In this document: piece by piece, positions 58,410-64,000 of the stretch
Numbering within the stretch: the first letter of the stretch is position 1
Layout: the number at the start of each line of letters is the position of its first letter
Notes under the pieces: generated by a model
Told to the model about the DNA's origin: nothing
Database searches by the model: none
The model's input: the letters and a program-made list of their open reading frames with translations, nothing else
Assembly: GCF_002811925.1 (NCBI RefSeq)
Contig: NZ_NPDS01000002.1
Span: forward strand, 1-64,000
Direction of reading: 5' to 3'
DNA length: 64,000 nt
Source: Leptospira barantonii
GTDB lineage: Bacteria; Spirochaetota; Leptospiria; Leptospirales; Leptospiraceae
Position numbers and translations under genes: made by a program

Positions 58410-60260
58410 TTAAGAAATCGGAACGTATAGAACGAATGAGTTTTCGGAATTTTTGGAATTGAAATCGTAGGTCGCTCCCAGTTTTTCCGATCGCATTCGA
58501 ATGCTTCCGAGTCCGATCCCGGAAGATTTTTCCGCGTCGATCTTGAATTTTTTTCCGTCATCGATCACTTTGAGGATTAGATTTTTCCCTTCTTCATTCC
58601 ATGAAATTCTAATATTCTTCGCTTCGGAATGTCTGAGTATATTGGACATTACTTCCAGAAAAATTTTTTGAACGTGAAGACATTGATCCAGATGAATCAG
58701 ATCCGAAACGTCCTCCACGTGCGTTTCCACACGGATGGTTCCGGTTCCTCCGATTCTTTCTCCGTAACGACGGATCACGTCTTCCACGAGTTCCTTATTG
58801 GTTCCCTGATGGTGCATTAGAAAAACGATATCCCTTACGTTCGAGATGAGATGGCTCACTTCGGATTTGAGCTTGATCAACGTGGAATCGTTTTTGTCTT
58901 TGGATTCCAATTCGAAAAGAATCGCGGTCAGTTCGGAGCCGATGGAATCGTGGATGTCCGACGCGATTCTCGTTCTTTCCTGAGCTTGAAACTTAAGTTG
59001 TTCGTTGTATTTGATCTGAAGTTGTGCGAACTCCTTGGCTCTTTCCAAGTCTTCCGCAAATCTCGAAGAAAGAATGTAGGAATTTAATACGACAAACGTG
59101 ACGAGTCCGAACGGAAAGCTGTAAGGGAATAAAAAGTAGATTTCGTATAAGCCGTAGAATACGTCGTTCATCATCGTAAACGCCAATACGAAACCGGTGA
59201 GAAGAATCGTTTTCGCTCTCGGTTCTTTCGCTCGAAACGCGTTTATCGTTCCTAGGATCAAAACGGTTCCGTAGACGGGAGGGAGATACATAAACTTGGA
59301 ATAAAACGTAACCAGATCGTGTTCGTTTAAGATGAAAATTCCCAAAAAGAAAACGATGCTCGTGCCGATCGCGAAGTGCATCCATCGCAGGTTGAACTGG
59401 ATCGGAAACATGTTCTTCAACATCATATAAGAAGCGGGAAAGAATGCGACCTCGCAGAAGAATTCGATTCGAATTCTTAGGTTCAAAGAAAGGGTCGGCA
59501 AGGCCATGTATTGAATTCCGGAAGTGATGAAGGAATAACCCGAAACCAAAAAACAAAACGCCGCGAAATACAAAGGAACCGGATCCTTTCTATAAGAGAA
59601 AAAGAATACGATATGATAGATTCCGAAGGAGAATATGACGACGATTAGAATGATTTCGAACCATTCTTCTTTGCGTTCTTCGGAATCGATCGAGTCGGCG
59701 TTTCCGATCCGAAAGGATTTTCGGATTCCTCCTTTCAGATGATTTCCTTTGAAGTTCGATACGACCACGGTGATATAAAAATCTCCCGAAGGTAGGACGA
59801 CGCTCGTGATCAAAGGATGTGCGACGAATACCGTATCCAAGGAATCGGTTCCGGTAAAACCGTTGGAATAAACCTTATGATTATCGAAGTAGACGTCGTA
59901 AACGCCGGGAAGTCTCGGAATTCTTATCTTGAGATTGGGGCGTTTCCAGTCGCATAACACGCGCAAACGGTAAGTCGCATAACCTTCGAGTGTGAAATTT
60001 TTATCGTAGTCTCTCCAGATCCCCGGAACCGGAACGTAAGAAGGGGTCGCGTCCGCGATCTTCGAACTTCCATTCGCGATTTGTTTCCAATAGAATTCCC
60101 AGTTTCCGTCGAGGGTCGTTCCATTTTCGTTGAGATTGAAATTTCTGAGATCGATGACTCCGTTTTTCGCGTTGGGTCTGTCCTTGGAGCCGACGGTTGG
60201 AGAGCACGCGGCCAAAAACCAGACCAATATTAAGAAAGTATAAAATAGAATTCTTTTCAT
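58410..60260 (-). CDS. 7TM-DISM sensor histidine kinase, NarL type
   Basis: 616 residues. The N-terminal signal peptide has lipobox-like FLAACSP. The periplasmic 7TMR-DISMED2-type domain (about 35-180: [32 protein letters not shown]) precedes seven membrane segments (about 205-410). A HisKA_3 helix carries the acceptor in [19 protein letters not shown] sequence ([19 protein letters not shown]), and the HATPase domain has [26 protein letters not shown] and [22 protein letters not shown]2 domains often bind carbohydrate-like ligands. The NarL regulator gene lies 10 bp upstream in the same operon. Confidence 0.92.
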   Translation of the reverse strand: MKRILFYTFLILVWFLAACSPTVGSKDRPNAKNGVIDLRNFNLNENGTTLDGNWEFYWKQIANGSSKIADATPSYVPVPGIWRDYDKNFTLEGYATYRLRVLCDWKRPNLKIRIPRLPGVYDVYFDNHKVYSNGFTGTDSLDTVFVAHPLITSVVLPSGDFYITVVVSNFKGNHLKGGIRKSFRIGNADSIDSEERKEEWFEIILIVVIFSFGIYHIVFFFSYRKDPVPLYFAAFCFLVSGYSFITSGIQYMALPTLSLNLRIRIEFFCEVAFFPASYMMLKNMFPIQFNLRWMHFAIGTSIVFFLGIFILNEHDLVTFYSKFMYLPPVYGTVLILGTINAFRAKEPRAKTILLTGFVLAFTMMNDVFYGLYEIYFLFPYSFPFGLVTFVVLNSYILSSRFAEDLERAKEFAQLQIKYNEQLKFQAQERTRIASDIHDSIGSELTAILFELESKDKNDSTLIKLKSEVSHLISNVRDIVFLMHHQGTNKELVEDVIRRYGERIGGTGTIRVETHVEDVSDLIHLDQCLHVQKIFLEVMSNILRHSEAKNIRISWNEEGKNLILKVIDDGKKFKIDAEKSSGIGLGSIRMRSEKLGATYDFNSKNSENSFVLYVPIS

Positions 60261-60270
60261 GGGAGTCGTA

Positions 60271-60972
60271 TTACGGATAACCGGGTATGTCTCGTATGAT
60301 TCCCATTCTTCTTCCGCGAATGATCGCTTCCGATCTGGAATGAACTTCCATCTTTTTGTAGATTTTTTCGATGTGTCGACTAACGGTATGACTGGAGATG
60401 TCCAGTTCTTCGGCGATATCGGGAAAGGTCATCCCGAGCGCCACAAAATTCAAAATTTGTAATTCTCTTTCGGTAAGTCCGAGAGTGTTTACGATCGGAG
60501 GATTTTTGGTTTCTTCTTTTTTTGCGAATTCGCGTATGATCTTGTCCGCGATTCTTGCGGTTAAGGGCGCGCCCCCGAGTACGATGACTTTGAGTTCCGC
60601 CAAAAATAACTCGGGCGAGGTATCCTTCAATAGATAACCGGAAGCGCCGCCTTGGATCGCTTCCACGATTTTTTCCTCGTCTTCGAACACCGTGAAGATC
60701 ACATATTTGGTGTTAGGCGTTTTTTCCTTGAGTTCCTTTAGACATTCGAGTCCGTTTTTTCCGGGCAATCCTATGTCGAGAATGACGATGTCCGGCGCTT
60801 CTTCGGGAAGAGAATCGATCGCTTTTTGCGAATTCGAATAGTGTTTTAGAAATCGGAAATCCGGGGAATTGCTCAGTAGTTCTTGAAGATTGAGGGCCGT
60901 ATGACGATTGTCTTCAACGATGGAAACCAGATAAGGAGACTTGGTTTCCGTTTGTGTTGTTTGCCGAACCAT
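60271..60972 (-). CDS. NarL/FixJ-family response regulator
   Basis: 233 residues. Receiver (about 12-130): [24 protein letters not shown] (acceptor Asp), [10 protein letters not shown] and YLLKDTSPE. LuxR-type HTH at about 165-230: [20 protein letters not shown] then [19 protein letters not shown]. It is the first gene of the pair with the 7TM-DISM kinase, ten bases apart. Targets unknown. Confidence 0.93.
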   Translation of the reverse strand: MVRQTTQTETKSPYLVSIVEDNRHTALNLQELLSNSPDFRFLKHYSNSQKAIDSLPEEAPDIVILDIGLPGKNGLECLKELKEKTPNTKYVIFTVFEDEEKIVEAIQGGASGYLLKDTSPELFLAELKVIVLGGAPLTARIADKIIREFAKKEETKNPPIVNTLGLTERELQILNFVALGMTFPDIAEELDISSHTVSRHIEKIYKKMEVHSRSEAIIRGRRMGIIRDIPGYP

Positions 60973-61020
60973 CGGCCTGATTTTTCGTATCGCTTTAGGG
61001 CGGTAAATTAATTTTTCTAT

Positions 61021-61452
61021 CTATGGATTGCTCGATTTAAAGTATTCATTCCATTCTTCCTTTGCCTTTTCCCATCTGCGTTTGCGATCTCCTTTCTCCT
61101 TACTCTTGACATACATTCTGGGTTCTTTTCCGGGGAAGGTGATTCTGACCCTGTGTTCGTGAAGAACTTCCACGAATACGATCTGTTTGTTTTCGATTTC
61201 GACTTGATAGGCGACTACACTTTTCATTTGCATCGGGACCTTTCCCTGGCCCAGATCGGCGATTCCTTTTCTGAAATCCAGTTCTAAACATTCAATCGGT
61301 TTATGCCAAATGTCGCAGAATCTTCCTTCCGGGGGAGGAACCGGTTTCAGTCCGCAGGATACGATCCAAATCGCAAAAAGAGGCGCGCCCAAAATCGTAT
61401 AAGATTTTTTGCAAATTCTCCGTAAGAATAAAACGTTCACTTCGTTTAACAT
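61021..61452 (-). CDS. Small lipoprotein, unknown function
   Basis: 143 residues with a long N-terminal region before a lipobox ending IWIVSCG (Cys33). An internal start is possible but none fits better. Two further cysteines (FCDIWHKPIECLEL) follow, and a strand-rich region (VVAYQVEIENKQIVFVEVLH) leads into a basic tail (KSKEKGDRKRRWEKAKEEW). No family recognised. Same strand as the membrane-anchored gene 21 bp upstream, probably one operon. Confidence 0.68.
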   Translation of the reverse strand: MLNEVNVLFLRRICKKSYTILGAPLFAIWIVSCGLKPVPPPEGRFCDIWHKPIECLELDFRKGIADLGQGKVPMQMKSVVAYQVEIENKQIVFVEVLHEHRVRITFPGKEPRMYVKSKEKGDRKRRWEKAKEEWNEYFKSSNP

Positions 61453-61473
61453 TTTAAAAATCTTTCGAAGGAT

Positions 61474-62478
<1,005 letters not shown>

Positions 62479-62584
62479 ACTTCGTCCTAGTTTTTACCCG
62501 CCTATTCAGGGTTCACGTATTTTTTGGAGTCGCTTCGGCCCCTAAAACTTGACACTGAGGGCACCCCTGATTCCGTTGGATTCT

Positions 62585-62781
62585 ATGCCTTACGATTACG
62601 ATTTTGACGAAGATTTTGAAGTGGAAACCGGAGACGGAGAGGAAGGCTCCGATGAAGAAGTTTTAACGTTTGCCTGTGAAGATTGCGATCACCGTTGGGA
62701 AGAGGACGCCTACGAAGCGGAAGACTACGGTCCGGAAGGGGCGATTTGTCCGATGTGCGGTTCCTCTGCAGTAATCGAACT

Positions 62782-62785
<4 letters not shown>
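62585..62785 (+). CDS. Small acidic zinc-ribbon protein
   Basis: 66 residues from the ATG at 62585. The N-terminus is highly acidic ([18 protein letters not shown]) and a zinc ribbon follows: CEDCDHRW ... ICPMCGSS, i.e. two CxxC pairs 27 residues apart. Upstream in-frame TTG codons are unlikely starts. Its stop overlaps the start of the next gene (TTGA), so the two are translationally coupled. Function unknown; zinc ribbons of this kind often contact nucleic acids or RNA polymerase. Confidence 0.75.

Positions 62786-64000
<1,215 letters not shown>

Overview
The window looks like chromosomal DNA from a spirochaete of the genus Leptospira, probably one of the species with a moderately high GC content. 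This is inferred from several things seen together: many lipoproteins with loose spirochaete-style lipoboxes, Lcl/DUF1566 lipoproteins, a high density of hybrid two-component kinases, TTG/GTG starts, and clusters of ArsR and SRPBCC genes. I cannot name the species. Both ends of the window cut through genes (a TPM-domain protein on the left, an RsmD-like methyltransferase on the right). No phage, plasmid backbone, insertion sequence or CRISPR array is visible.

Layout. 1-2.0 kb: minus-strand lemA-TPM pair and two small conserved genes. 2.2-7 kb: a PAS-GAF-PP2C phosphatase and two tandem paralogous Lcl lipoproteins. 7-9.6 kb: a minus-strand operon of a bile-acid/sodium-type symporter, a lipoprotein with a metzincin zinc motif, and an EamA transporter. 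9.8-18.1 kb: small membrane protein, DUF374 acyltransferase, kelch lipoprotein plus DUF4907 protein, two divergent lipase-like lipoproteins, and a DUF485/ActP-type symporter pair. 18.1-23.3 kb: a structured intergenic repeat, an MDR oxidoreductase, a MerF-like/MerR/YnfA module, a fatty acid hydroxylase, a membrane AraC regulator and a phasin-related protein.

23.5-38.4 kb is a signalling island. It holds a NarL-type kinase/regulator pair, then a 1575-residue soluble kinase with about seven HAMP units followed by three closely coupled receiver proteins (kinase, diguanylate cyclase, REC-PAS), then an ArsR-SRPBCC-GFA operon with a clear palindromic operator, and a minus-strand CHASE3 kinase - receiver - receiver-kinase operon whose genes overlap.

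38.5-47.7 kb: a methyltransferase, a CapA-like protein, a cobalamin riboswitch driving a BtuB-like TonB receptor and a beta-propeller lipoprotein (a possible analogue of Bacteroides BtuG), an ankyrin protein, SRPBCC and ArsR genes, and a DUF1444 protein. 47.7-48.2 kb: tRNA-Arg(CCG) with duplicated 3' ends beside it. 48.3-54.1 kb: tmk, a truncated HtrA-like lipoprotein, full HtrA, ruvB and a TonB-like gene. 54.5-58.3 kb: a large Big_5/FG-GAP lipoprotein. 58.4-64 kb: a 7TM-DISM kinase with NarL regulator, two envelope proteins, a zinc-ribbon protein and the partial rsmD-like gene.

The main functional themes are sensing (eight kinases or receiver-kinases plus stand-alone receivers), surface lipoproteins, and nutrient uptake, of which the B12 locus is the clearest coherent system. 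Start sites were chosen from ribosome binding sites, signal peptides and overlaps. All family names come from motif reading, not from database searches.
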